Positions 9,501 to 16,230 of a stretch of 27,294 nt of DNA are shown in pieces. The stretch is taken from positions 1 through 27,294 of the forward strand of contig NW_003129881.1 in the NCBI RefSeq assembly GCF_000003605.2. The letters run 5' to 3'. The notes below the pieces were generated by a model. That model did no database searches. It saw only the letters and a program-made list of their open reading frames with translations, and was not told the origin of the DNA. The translations under genes were made by a program, and so were the position numbers. The stretch comes from Saccoglossus kowalevskii. Lineage: Eukaryota; Hemichordata; Enteropneusta; Harrimaniidae. The number at the start of each line of letters is the position of its first letter. Position 1 is the stretch's first letter.

Positions 9501-10519
9501 GAAATAACACAAGTGTCACTCCAATTTCCACACGTTTCTTGATTAGAATTCTTGATTTCTTGATAAATATATTATTTATGCGATCCGAGTGGGAAGTTCA
9601 CGCTCATCGGATCTTACGTGGATGACGCCATCTTGGATTCACAATCACAAGGTCAAAATTTTTTACATTATCAATATATATTTTTTCACATTTTGATCTC
9701 AAAAAACAAATACAATATCAAAAATACTGATAAAAATCAAAACCTAGAATAATAGTACGACTACATTTCTAAAAAATAATAATGAAAATACGTTTCGTAC
9801 ACACCGGAAACATGTGGTTTTTTACCCCAAGTGTGACTATTCATTTAAATGCATTTGACACCAGGGCTTACGGCTTTGTTTTTATAGAACTGCTGTTTTT
9901 TTAAAACGATATCCAACCAATGAGAAACAACAGGGGATTATCCTGGGAAATTGGCGTTAATACAATGCATTTGTAGATTTAACTAGTTAGCCAGGAAACT
10001 TTACAGTCTGTGAGAGACTGAAGAAATCAGAAGACGGGATAAATAATAGCATCCCGGAGGAAACACATAGCGTCACAGGCAAATCCGAACGCGACGCGGC
10101 CCGCGACGCTGTTTTGGCCTGGGGAGAACACTGGTAGCAATGATGTAACACAATGTTCAAATAAGGAAAATAGTATGTTATAATAATTACATGGTGCATT
10201 TACATGTTTTTTTTTGTCTACTCTCCCTATACATGTAAGTGACTTAATACACACAGCAGTCAATACTTATGTACAGTCTCTATTATACTGTTGACTTAAA
10301 AAATGTAAAGAGAATGAAAATATGCAATTAGTTTGGTGTGAATATTACACTCATGCTCAGAGTAGATTAATAACCCTGATATTTACTTACTTTAAATAAA
10401 TCATCTTGATGTTTTTCTTTCAATTTCACTTTGGTATCTTTCAATGCGACCGACACATTTTCAGTAGCTTTCTTTTTCAGAATTCCACGTGGAAAGTTCT
10501 GTTCTTCAGAATCAGCCAT
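377..10519 (-). CDS. PDCD11: PDCD11/RRP5 ribosome biogenesis S1-domain protein, N-terminal 524 residues in ten exons (3' part outside window)
   Basis: RRP5 homologs are nucleolar proteins needed for pre-rRNA processing of both ribosomal subunits; arrays of S1 (OB-fold) domains bind pre-rRNA and C-terminal HAT/TPR-like repeats contact assembly partners. Joining 10391-10519, 7798-7935, 7316-7492, 6179-6340, 3332-3455, 2600-2781, 2047-2157, 1661-1873, 1111-1299 and 377-523 (complement) gives 1572 nt, 524 codons, open throughout, with GT-AG introns. Residues about 51-73 are a Lys/Arg-rich nuclear-localisation-type tract. S1 domains lie at about 92-187, 199-272, 291-361 and 379-455, and a fifth starts near 468 and is cut by the window. 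Order, spacing and phrases such as EDHGYMIDLG and MCRIIGY match human PDCD11, recalled as about 1,870 residues, so only about a quarter of the protein is here. The start is the only ATG at the EEQNFPRG N terminus, which resembles the human start. Exon borders are predicted by eye, without transcripts. Confidence 0.93.
774..977. repeat. 51-bp minisatellite, four copies
   Basis: Four head-to-tail 51-bp units start at 774, 825, 876 and 927. Each begins GCATGCTAACTCGGATAATT. They are nearly identical (one copy has GCTAAT for GTTGAT at its end), which implies recent expansion. Because 51 is a multiple of three, the array stays open in several frames and makes spurious repetitive peptides; it is intronic (PDCD11 between coding exons 9 and 10). 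Confidence 0.95.
1111..1299 (-). CDS. PDCD11: PDCD11 coding exon 9, end of S1-4 and start of S1-5
   Basis: The exon has 63 codons (residues 413-475), phase 0/0, with donor GAA|GTAAGT. It encodes HTQVSDK, then GSKVMCRIIGYNYLDGLVL and YSDIKVGMKIE, matching human CRIIDYSQMDELALLSL and YHDIEPGAVVKG. The acceptor chosen is CATGAAG at 1300-1301, because it keeps the frame and aligns residue for residue with the human protein. A stronger-looking AACAG lies 22 nt upstream, but its use would shift the frame. Confidence 0.88.
1453..1607. repeat. 23/24-bp minisatellite, about 6.5 copies
   Basis: Units start at 1453, 1476, 1499, 1523, 1547, 1571 and 1594. The consensus is AGCAATGTAGTTATTTTACT followed by AACT; 23-bp versions read AGCATG. 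The array lies in the PDCD11 intron between coding exons 8 and 9. Confidence 0.92.
1661..1873 (-). CDS. PDCD11: PDCD11 coding exon 8, end of S1-3 and start of S1-4
   Basis: The exon has 71 codons (residues 342-412), phase 0/0. The acceptor is TCTTATTGCAG and the donor CTG|GTAAGA. It begins VTACILYNNASTKTVGLSL, matching the human VRACILCVHPRTRVVHLSL, and ends in the first half of the fourth S1 domain (RIGKICKKAVIKKIDGNHGI). Confidence 0.93.
2047..2157 (-). CDS. PDCD11: PDCD11 coding exon 7, third S1 domain core
   Basis: The exon has 37 codons (residues 305-341), phase 0/0, with acceptor TACTTCTAG and donor GAA|GTAAGC. It encodes VHEDLLKVDFLEYSGFINHF, then a His-rich turn ending YKKGQE. It aligns with the human S1-3 segment containing LTLNFLTFFTGVVDFMHL. 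It is too short to stand out as an ORF and was found by scanning between exons 6 and 8. Confidence 0.9.
2600..2781 (-). CDS. PDCD11: PDCD11 coding exon 6, end of S1-2 and start of S1-3
   Basis: The exon is 182 nt and contributes residues 244-304; its first two bases complete the Gly split from the previous exon, and it ends in phase 0. The acceptor is TTGTTTACAG and the donor GAG|GTGAGT. It encodes VGQPVECCIKEV and SVTLTIN (end of S1-2), then a linker and VVPGTRVKATVTE, the first strand of S1-3, paralleling the human LLPGLVVKAQV. Confidence 0.93.
2782..3331. other. PDCD11 intron between coding exons 5 and 6
   Basis: The intron holds A+T-rich DNA with no recognisable coding segment. Near 3210 there is a palindrome ACATACCGGTATGT. 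Nothing else was identified. Confidence 0.7.
3332..3455 (-). CDS. PDCD11: PDCD11 coding exon 5, second S1 domain
   Basis: The exon is 124 nt (residues 203-243 plus one base), so it ends in phase 1. The acceptor is TTTTGTCAG and the donor ATG|GTAAGT. It encodes VLSGVVKSQEDHGYMIDLG followed by GVQAFL, an unmistakable counterpart of the human EDHGYLVDIGVDGTRAFL. This is the best-conserved exon in the window and anchors the gene identification. Confidence 0.95.
4144..5791. mobile_element. 1.65-kb nonautonomous DNA transposon with terminal inverted repeats and TA target duplication
   Basis: The left end reads CCGTAAAAATCATATTTGAG, and the right end, reverse-complemented, reads CCGTAAAATTCCTAATTGAG. 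The match continues for about 35 bp through a GC(T/C)GC(A/G)GCTTTAAT block. Both ends are flanked by TA (4142-4143 and 5792-5793), a target duplication typical of Tc1/mariner/pogo-type elements. Subterminal AAGCCGCACC motifs occur near 4188 and 4258 on the left and 5704 on the right. No transposase reading frame is present, so it should depend on another element. It interrupts the second unit of the surrounding 295-bp repeat, which gives independent support for the boundaries. The superfamily is uncertain. Confidence 0.85.
4569..4718. repeat. Foldback inverted repeat, possible nested small element
   Basis: ATCTGCACTGGCTCGGAAG at 4574-4592 is perfectly inverted at 4695-4713, and the match extends to 24 bp per arm with one mismatch. 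The arms enclose about 100 bp. It lies inside the 1.65-kb element and may be a second, nested MITE or a subterminal hairpin of the host element. Confidence 0.75.
6179..6340 (-). CDS. PDCD11: PDCD11 coding exon 4, end of first S1 domain
   Basis: This exon has 54 codons (residues 149-202), phase 0/0. The acceptor is TTAACACAG and the donor CAG|GTATAT. It encodes FNIGQYVSCAV and RRTQLTLLSRVVN, the closing beta-strands of S1-1 and the linker, matching the human GMLVRCVV ... KSVKLSLNPKNVN region. It ends in YGQ, which runs straight into VLSGVV of the next exon. Confidence 0.92.
6640..7272 (+). mobile_element. 5'-truncated non-LTR retrotransposon, reverse transcriptase C terminus and 3' tail
   Basis: On the plus strand, degenerate coding pieces match the C-terminal tail of CR1/L2/Jockey-type ORF2 proteins: VYKAYHSLPPAHIQK around 6720-6765, and AKLWNGIPSNIQ then SLFKKSI and a stop around 6870-6943. 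The K-LWN-IP...I...FKK pattern is diagnostic of that region. About 330 bases of A+T-rich 3' UTR follow, ending in a short ATTGTC repeat at 7259-7272, a usual non-LTR 3' end. The upstream domains are absent and the frame is broken, so it is dead. It is antisense to PDCD11 in intron 3 and stops 43 bases from the exon-3 donor. The left border is uncertain. Confidence 0.75.
7316..7492 (-). CDS. PDCD11: PDCD11 coding exon 3, first S1 domain
   Basis: This exon has 59 codons (residues 90-148), phase 0/0. The acceptor is ATTTTCAG and the donor GAG|GTAAAT. It encodes the S1 start (REGMLLLGAVKEI) followed by LIISLPHGLTGYV, which closely parallels the human LVISLPNGLQGFV. A retrotransposon tail ends only about 40 bases beyond the donor. 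Confidence 0.93.
7798..7935 (-). CDS. PDCD11: PDCD11 coding exon 2, basic nuclear-localisation-type region
   Basis: This exon has 46 codons (residues 44-89), phase 0 at both ends. The acceptor is TTTTTTATCAG and the donor AAG|GTAACT. It encodes a Lys/Arg/Asp-rich segment containing GKKKRKK, equivalent to the lysine-rich stretch before the first S1 domain in vertebrate PDCD11 and suitable as a nucleolar targeting signal. The sequence is low in conservation, so assignment rests on frame continuity and position between two recognised exons. Confidence 0.82.
8949..10133. mobile_element. hAT-like nonautonomous DNA transposon, 1.19 kb
   Basis: The ends are CAGTGTTCTTCCCAG (8949-8963) and the inverse of CAGTGTTCTCCCCAG (10119-10133), 14 of 15 identical, each followed inward by a GTCGCGG(G)C-type GC-rich block. 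CAGTG-type termini and an imperfect 8-bp flank match (CTAGTAAT at 8941 versus GTAGCAAT at 10134, 6 of 8) fit the hAT superfamily. No transposase domain is visible in any frame. It occupies the PDCD11 intron between coding exons 1 and 2. Target-site decay suggests an old insertion. Confidence 0.78.
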
Positions 10520-10535
10520 GTTATCTCAAAAGTAG
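10391..10535 (-). CDS. PDCD11: PDCD11 first coding exon with 16 nt of 5' UTR
   Basis: The start codon is at 10517-10519 on the complement. The exon encodes 43 residues beginning MADSEEQNFPRG and ending DDLFK, then a strong donor GTAAGTAAAT at 10390 (phase 0). The E-x-x-FPRG start and the DLF near the exon end resemble the human N terminus. Just upstream of the ATG the complement reads TTTTTTTAG then CTACTTTTGAGATAAC, a good 3' splice site at 10536-10537, so the exon probably opens with a short UTR piece spliced from a distal 5' exon. Confidence 0.88.
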
Positions 10536-11383
10536 CTAAAAAAACACAATTTAGATTACATGTAGATTATTAAAATTGCAGATATTTCCTGACCTTTCAG
10601 ACAGGTAATTGTTTGACTATATTTGAACAAACATATTTCTTTTATAGATTTAGGATGTGCACTCCAAACTGGTTTCGGTACATTACATGTAAAGAATTTT
10701 TCTGTGTGCATTTATAAACATCAATCAGTTGAAGCAAGACATTTCTGATCTAAGCATTTTATTTTATTAACTACTGAGGTCTAAAATAGTGACATTTTGT
10801 TTCTAAATGTATCTTCTAAATGTACATGTAGATGTTTTGCGACCACAGATTGCACAGCTTTTTTATGATGCTGCATCATTCAATCGACAAAAGAATTATT
10901 AATGGGCACAGTACTATGACAAAGTTCCTCCAGTCTCTCACAGCTAACTACTCGTAACTACTACTGGTAACCCCGGGCAGAATCACAGTAGCACACTGAC
11001 AAGGGATTAATACTGTATACAAGAACAGATAAAAATAGATCAGTGAGGTAAATTTATGTAAGAGTTATGAAAAATGCAAAGGGCGGATGCAAAGTACGGA
11101 GTGCTAATACAGATGGTAACAAATTTCCATGACCGACCTCCATGACCTGAAAAATAGTCGGTCAAAAACCCAGACTACGAACCATCACCAGAATAAACAT
11201 AGTTGAACTCTGGTGACCTTGCCCTTCGTTATATAATATAATTCCCTTTATCATAGTTTGTTTCAATATAAATATGCTTTGTCATAATTAATTTTGAATA
11301 CAAACAAGTTTTGGGGTTGAACCAACAGTGGGGAATCAGTCTACCGAATGTCCTTTAAAGATGTAAATATCTTACAAAAACAT
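10536..11383. other. PDCD11 5' intron, portion left of the gap
   Basis: This is A+T-rich intron with several TACATGTA octamers and two adjacent short inverted repeats (TGACCGAC at 11130/11157 and TCACCAGA at 11185/11209). No coding segment was recognised. Confidence 0.6.
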
Positions 11384-12291
11384 NNNNNNNNNNNNNNNNN
11401 NNNNNNNNNNNNNNNNNNNNNNNNNNNNNNNNNNNNNNNNNNNNNNNNNNNNNNNNNNNNNNNNNNNNNNNNNNNNNNNNNNNNNNNNNNNNNNNNNNNN
11501 NNNNNNNNNNNNNNNNNNNNNNNNNNNNNNNNNNNNNNNNNNNNNNNNNNNNNNNNNNNNNNNNNNNNNNNNNNNNNNNNNNNNNNNNNNNNNNNNNNNN
11601 NNNNNNNNNNNNNNNNNNNNNNNNNNNNNNNNNNNNNNNNNNNNNNNNNNNNNNNNNNNNNNNNNNNNNNNNNNNNNNNNNNNNNNNNNNNNNNNNNNNN
11701 NNNNNNNNNNNNNNNNNNNNNNNNNNNNNNNNNNNNNNNNNNNNNNNNNNNNNNNNNNNNNNNNNNNNNNNNNNNNNNNNNNNNNNNNNNNNNNNNNNNN
11801 NNNNNNNNNNNNNNNNNNNNNNNNNNNNNNNNNNNNNNNNNNNNNNNNNNNNNNNNNNNNNNNNNNNNNNNNNNNNNNNNNNNNNNNNNNNNNNNNNNNN
11901 NNNNNNNNNNNNNNNNNNNNNNNNNNNNNNNNNNNNNNNNNNNNNNNNNNNNNNNNNNNNNNNNNNNNNNNNNNNNNNNNNNNNNNNNNNNNNNNNNNNN
12001 NNNNNNNNNNNNNNNNNNNNNNNNNNNNNNNNNNNNNNNNNNNNNNNNNNNNNNNNNNNNNNNNNNNNNNNNNNNNNNNNNNNNNNNNNNNNNNNNNNNN
12101 NNNNNNNNNNNNNNNNNNNNNNNNNNNNNNNNNNNNNNNNNNNNNNNNNNNNNNNNNNNNNNNNNNNNNNNNNNNNNNNNNNNNNNNNNNNNNNNNNNNN
12201 NNNNNNNNNNNNNNNNNNNNNNNNNNNNNNNNNNNNNNNNNNNNNNNNNNNNNNNNNNNNNNNNNNNNNNNNNNNNNNNNNNNNNNNNNNN
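11384..12291. other. Assembly gap (908 N)
   Basis: This is a run of undetermined bases. Any open frame spanning it is meaningless. It lies inside the inferred first intron of PDCD11, so no coding exon is obviously missing, but a UTR exon or repeat could be hidden here. Confidence 0.99.
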
Positions 12292-12379
12292 CATTACCAA
12301 GGATATTATTACAAGATAAATCATTTGCTTCATTGAACACATACAACAATGCATATTTCCACTGACATCGGATTGACCT

Positions 12380-12700
12380 TTGATATGTATATTTTATCAG
12401 ATTTTCTCAATTTTTGCATGATATTTTCATACAGAACATCTGTTGTTCAAACTCAGGGAAGACTTTATACTGATGAATAAGGTGACCAAGTTTGATGAAG
12501 TTTGGAATAGAATTAGTAAAGTTATTATGCACACAATAACAATTATTAACGAAGACGACGACGACAACAACAATGACAACGCCGGACAAAATTTTTCCCT
12601 TAATATACCTTTCCCTTCCATCTTTGATGGTACGGGCAAGGTAAAAATCAAAAGATGGCTGACTTGCAAAATCACTGGTCAAAAACAGAGAAAACATAAT
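12380..12700. repeat. Probable interspersed repeat with GAC-rich simple tract
   Basis: The segment contains ACCAAGTTTGATGAAGTTTG, reminiscent of the ACCAAGTTTGAACAAAATCC block at 5793, and a short GACGACGACGACAACAACAA tract near 12555. The texture is that of a dispersed invertebrate repeat next to an assembly gap. Borders and family are not determined, and the open frames across it look like by-products. Confidence 0.45.
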
Positions 12701-13311
12701 TGTATAGCGCATGTGCCCTCAGTGGTGTAAGCGTCCACATTCTATTGTTTTCTTGTCCGCCTCTCTGTCCTTTTCTAAGAGTGTGGTCCGCCATTTGCAT
12801 ACCTCAATCAGTAGTATAACTATCAATCAACACACCATTTAATGCTTGATAATATGTTAACAAATGACAACCATATAGTCTATCAACCATTGACAACGCA
12901 ATACAGTAACAGTATCTACCATGATATCTTTTGGAACAATGATTTTATTTTCAATTATTGTGTAATCGTGATGATTTTTAAAGCTGGTTTATCAACTTCA
13001 CATGCATAATTCGCCAGCACTACAATCAGACAGTGGTCACACGACATTTACTCAACTAAATGACGAAATACCATGATCACATTCACTGGTAACGCAAACT
13101 GGGACTGTTATATACCAGTCCCGTGTAGGCTGTAAATAATGTGTACACGAAGCGGGTGTAAGTCCAAGATGTATACATATAGTTGTATTATTTTGTAGTA
13201 TTCACTGTGCCATGCAGTGTGACCGAATTTAAGAACCACATTTTGACGAAATAAATTAAAATACAAGTAACGTACGAGCACATAACACTAACAGGCAAGA
13301 TATATACTCAC

Positions 13312-13440
13312 TGATCAGATACTAAAGGATACTGACAGCTATCGATGAATATGGTTTTATCAGAAATGGTATTTCTGTTCCGGCTCCGCACATGTCCAGC
13401 TGGAGGTCGCCATAACAGTTCTCGCGTGATCTCGTACGAG
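13312..13440 (-). other. PDCD11: Inferred PDCD11 5' UTR exon
   Basis: On the complement, ATCA|GTGAGTATAT gives a good donor at 13311, pairing with the TTTTTTTAG acceptor at 10536. Its upstream end (transcription start) is not defined and is placed near 13440 only by analogy. This is inference from splice signals, without coding support. Confidence 0.45.
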
Positions 13441-13500
13441 GTCAAAAGTCAAAGAGCCATCGAGATTTTCGTACGCCATCTTTGAACGTGCAGGGTGAAG
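13380..13500. promoter_or_regulatory. Probable bidirectional promoter of PDCD11 and ATP5MK
   Basis: This short stretch is visibly richer in G+C and CpG than its surroundings (GTTCCGGCTCCGC, TCTCGCGTGATCTCGTACG, TTTTCGTACGCC). It lies between the inferred UTR exons of two divergent genes. CGCCATCTT at 13474-13482 is the complement of the YY1 core AAGATGGCG, often found at metazoan start sites. No TATA box is evident, as expected for housekeeping genes. The role is inferred from position and composition. Confidence 0.55.
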
Positions 13501-13541
13501 TTACGTGTGAAAATTAAAAGCCGGCTTGTTAGATCTTCAGC
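13480..13541 (+). other. ATP5MK: Inferred ATP5MK 5' UTR exon
   Basis: The sequence CTTCAGC|GTAAGTAG gives a strong donor at 13542-13547, and TCTGAATTACAG at 14324-14335 is the matching acceptor just before the ATG exon. The 5' limit is uncertain; the YY1-like site near 13474 suggests transcription begins close by. Confidence 0.5.
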
Positions 13542-14335
13542 GTAAGTAGATTTTGTTCATACATTGTGTCCACGTGTAGTTACGTTCGTCTCCTCCAAAC
13601 ATCCATTGTGCAAATTATTCTCCCCATTTCTCCAATTACAGCTTTATTTCTGGTAGTGTGCTGACCCAGTCTCAGCTCACGTACACACACAGTGCAATGT
13701 TAGTACTGTGGTATACAAATGTAGCCTTAATACAAATGTAGCTAACGAGTATATTGAAAACCGTATCGTGTTAGTTTAGATATACTGTCAATTACAAAAT
13801 CATGGTTATGAAAAGTAGGTATATACATATTGATTTGTGTGTACTAAGTGTAGTCCAAATAAAATACAATTTGTAAAACGAATTCGTACGAATTAGGGAT
13901 TAATCATCAGAAACTCGGGGATGGTATGGGTAAGACGACACACACACAAATACTGTATTAAAGTTTTTGATAGATGAAGGTGAAAACAAAAGTATCTATT
14001 TAGAGAGCACAATGATGAATACTTAATACACTTTTTTATTTGGAAAATTGGTGACTAAATTAATGAAGCTTGCTCTGAAAGCATTACAATTTCCTCCATC
14101 ACAAAATATTTTAAATCTTAATTAAATAATTAATATATTGTGCATATATGGAAAATAACAGATTCTTCATGTGCTGATCAGTGTTTGATGCAATACGACT
14201 GCAAGCTATTACTAAACTTTGGTTTAATTCATTACCATATTAACATTATTTGAGATGCAGTGCTGAAACTTATTGGTACTTTATGAAGCATTGTTTATTT
14301 CACCAATAGCTGAATGTGTTATCTCTGAATTACAG

Positions 14336-14436
14336 ATACAATAATGGCAGGAGGAATGGCAGATGAGTCTCAGTTTGCCCACTATACGGGTTTAAAGAAG
14401 TATTTTAATTCAGACACTGTGCTGGGAAAAAGGAAT
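14336..14436 (+). CDS. ATP5MK: ATP5MK first coding exon
   Basis: The acceptor TTACAG ends at 14335. Eight UTR bases precede ATG at 14344-14346 (context ATAATGG). It encodes 31 residues up to GKRN and closes with the consensus donor AAT|GTAAGT at 14437. The YTGLKKYFNS core is the family signature. Confidence 0.93.
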
Positions 14437-15860
14437 GTAAGTTAATAAAAATACACACATCGTATTTGCTCTTTTAAAAGTGAATCTCATTATTACAGCG
14501 AGCACAAACAAGGGGGAGTATGGGAAGTTAGCAAACTCCCTTAGAAAGTTCTTATGAACATTGCATTATTGGCCCTATCTAATGTTATGAAAACAATTTG
14601 CTACATTTTGTGACAATCTCACACAATTCTTGGCCTACTTGATTTTGGACTAACTAATTTTTGTCCAGGTACCAGTGGTACTGTGGCTAAGCTGCCTCTA
14701 GGGAGGTTAATAAAGATATTACAACATTGATAAAGAGTGTCCCATGCAAGTTACCCATATAAGTCTTGTTTGCGCCTGCTGTAAATTTATCTGCTATTAT
14801 TGTTCGCTCATGTGTTACTAATAAAGAAAATATGGTATTGTATATCTAGGCTGTACAATTAGCTTTTTTTTTTACAAGCAATACAACTTATTAATTCATA
14901 AGGATTAGGTATGAACTACTTAAACCATTTCATTTTCATTGCTAACAATTTTTGGTATTTGTTTATTTTATGGCATTCATGAAAACAAAATTTTGTAAAA
15001 GTCGCTAACAATATTGTTGTACATGTAGGATAGCGGATGGAAACTGGCAGGATCCTCACCTCATTGCATTGTCTGATAGTAACATCTAACACATGTTGTT
15101 CAATATTCCATGGGTTTATCATTTCTATGATTTATGATATTCATTTGAAAACATACGGGGCATTATAATTTAAATTATAAATACCATATTTACTCTATTA
15201 GTAGCTTAAGCGCTAAGTGTGTCTCTCATAAGACATAACTTGTATGTTGATGATCCAGCATGCAATTAATGGTTTATATGTGCTTCCATTGGAGCAAATG
15301 CAATGCAATAACTAACATTATCGAAAAGAAAGTTGGTGAGAAAAATGCCTTATTTTCCTTCCATGATTTGTGCAATCTGAGATAATTTGAAATTTGTATT
15401 GGGATTTTGACACAATAATAATTTTGTGCGAATTATAGCAAAATATATGTATTTAATTTTTAGTGTATCTAAATGTTGGTATGTTTAAATTTAGTTTGAT
15501 GTTTTTGAATCGTGCTGCAAATGAACATGGATTCACATCAACAGTGTGTAGCATTTCTCAAATCACTAGACCTATTTTATTCAATCTTGACACAACACGT
15601 TATCCACATATTTCATTATTACAACCATATCACTTACACAGTTGATTGCTTTCAAATGTCAAATTAACATTTAATCATAATAGGAACTATTATTTAGAAT
15701 AGCATTTCCTTGATGGTATGTGTATTCATGTTGAGTCTCCATCTTTCAGTGCGTCATAGCAACATTTGCTGGCTCCTTTCTTATATACTGGGTCATCAAG
15801 AGCAGGTTGAACAAAAGAAAAGCAATTACTGCAGCAGCTGTAACACCAAAGACGGAATAA
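14344..15860 (+). CDS. ATP5MK: ATP synthase membrane subunit k (DAPIT/USMG5), complete, two coding exons
   Basis: This is a small inner-membrane subunit of mitochondrial F1Fo ATP synthase, associated with the membrane part and with dimer stability. Exons 14344-14436 (31 codons) and 15750-15860 (36 codons plus TAA) join in phase 0 (AAT|TGC) to give 67 residues. The N-terminal half carries FAHYTGLKKYFNSDTVLGKRN, close to human QYQFTGIKKYFNSYTLTGRMN (compared piecewise from memory). The second exon begins CVIATFAGSFLIYWVIKSRL, a single transmembrane helix followed by a Lys/Arg-rich tail ending VTPKTE. The human protein is 58 residues; this one is slightly longer at both ends. No upstream in-frame ATG was seen in the exon. 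It is divergent from PDCD11 and followed by a poly(A) signal at 16053. Confidence 0.95.
14437..15749 (+). other. ATP5MK: ATP5MK intron
   Basis: This is a 1.3-kb GT-AG intron, A+T-rich, with one TACATGTA near 15020. No coding segment or clear repeat was recognised. Confidence 0.8.
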
Positions 15861-16075
15861 TGGACACCATCTTATCCTTCACCAAGTTGCTGTGTATTTG
15901 TATCAATGGTGCTGGTATCATGTGTTTATACTTCATGGCTCCAACAGCTCTTTAAGTTTTTGCCGTAATATCTTATTGAATAATTACTGTGGTGTTCATT
16001 CTGATACTAGTCACTGTAAATACTGATTAGTGTTTTTTTGTGTTTTGATCAGAATAAAGTTTAAAATTATGTAAA
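15750..16075 (+). CDS. ATP5MK: ATP5MK last exon: C-terminal coding (15750-15860) and 3' UTR
   Basis: The acceptor ATCTTTCAG ends at 15749. The coding part to TAA at 15858-15860 gives the transmembrane helix and basic tail. About 210 bases of non-coding sequence follow, with AATAAA at 16053-16058. The exon end near 16075 is estimated from that signal. Confidence 0.88.
16053..16058 (+). promoter_or_regulatory. ATP5MK: Poly(A) signal AATAAA of ATP5MK
   Basis: A canonical AATAAA lies 193 bases after the stop codon, followed by T/G-rich sequence (TGTCTGTTGTGTGTTTATGTG at 16080 onward) suitable as a downstream element. Confidence 0.75.
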
Positions 16076-16096
16076 CTTAATGTCTGTTGTGTGTTT

Positions 16097-16230
16097 ATGT
16101 GAGAGGGAGAGAAAAAGATGGAGAAAAGATGGAAGACAAACAGACAGACAGACAGGCTGATGGATGGAAGGTTGAACAGACAGACATAGACAGAAAGAGG
16201 AAACGAGAAGTAGAGAGATCAGTAGATAGA
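16097..16230. repeat. Purine-rich low-complexity tract with GACA repeats
   Basis: The plus strand is dominated by G and A with ACAGACAGACAGACAG near 16140 and scattered AGACAGACATAGACAG. It is a degenerate tetranucleotide microsatellite just past the ATP5MK 3' end. Open frames in it are compositional artefacts. Confidence 0.8.

Noticed and set aside
9619-9640. Second YY1-type site (CGCCATCTTGG) as an alternative promoter
   Set aside because: It lies inside the hAT-like element in a PDCD11 intron with no associated exon; probably part of the transposon sequence.
11130-11216. Two adjacent 8-bp inverted repeats as a structured RNA
   Set aside because: Eight-base stems with long loops arise by chance in sequence of this size; no covariation or family evidence.
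11341-12354. Open frames of more than 320 codons on both strands
   Set aside because: They consist almost entirely of undetermined bases in the assembly gap; only about ten real codons flank each side.
12443-12730. 95-codon plus-strand frame with an EDDDDNNND run
   Set aside because: The acidic run is a GAC/AAC simple repeat inside probable dispersed repeat DNA; no family match and next to an assembly gap.
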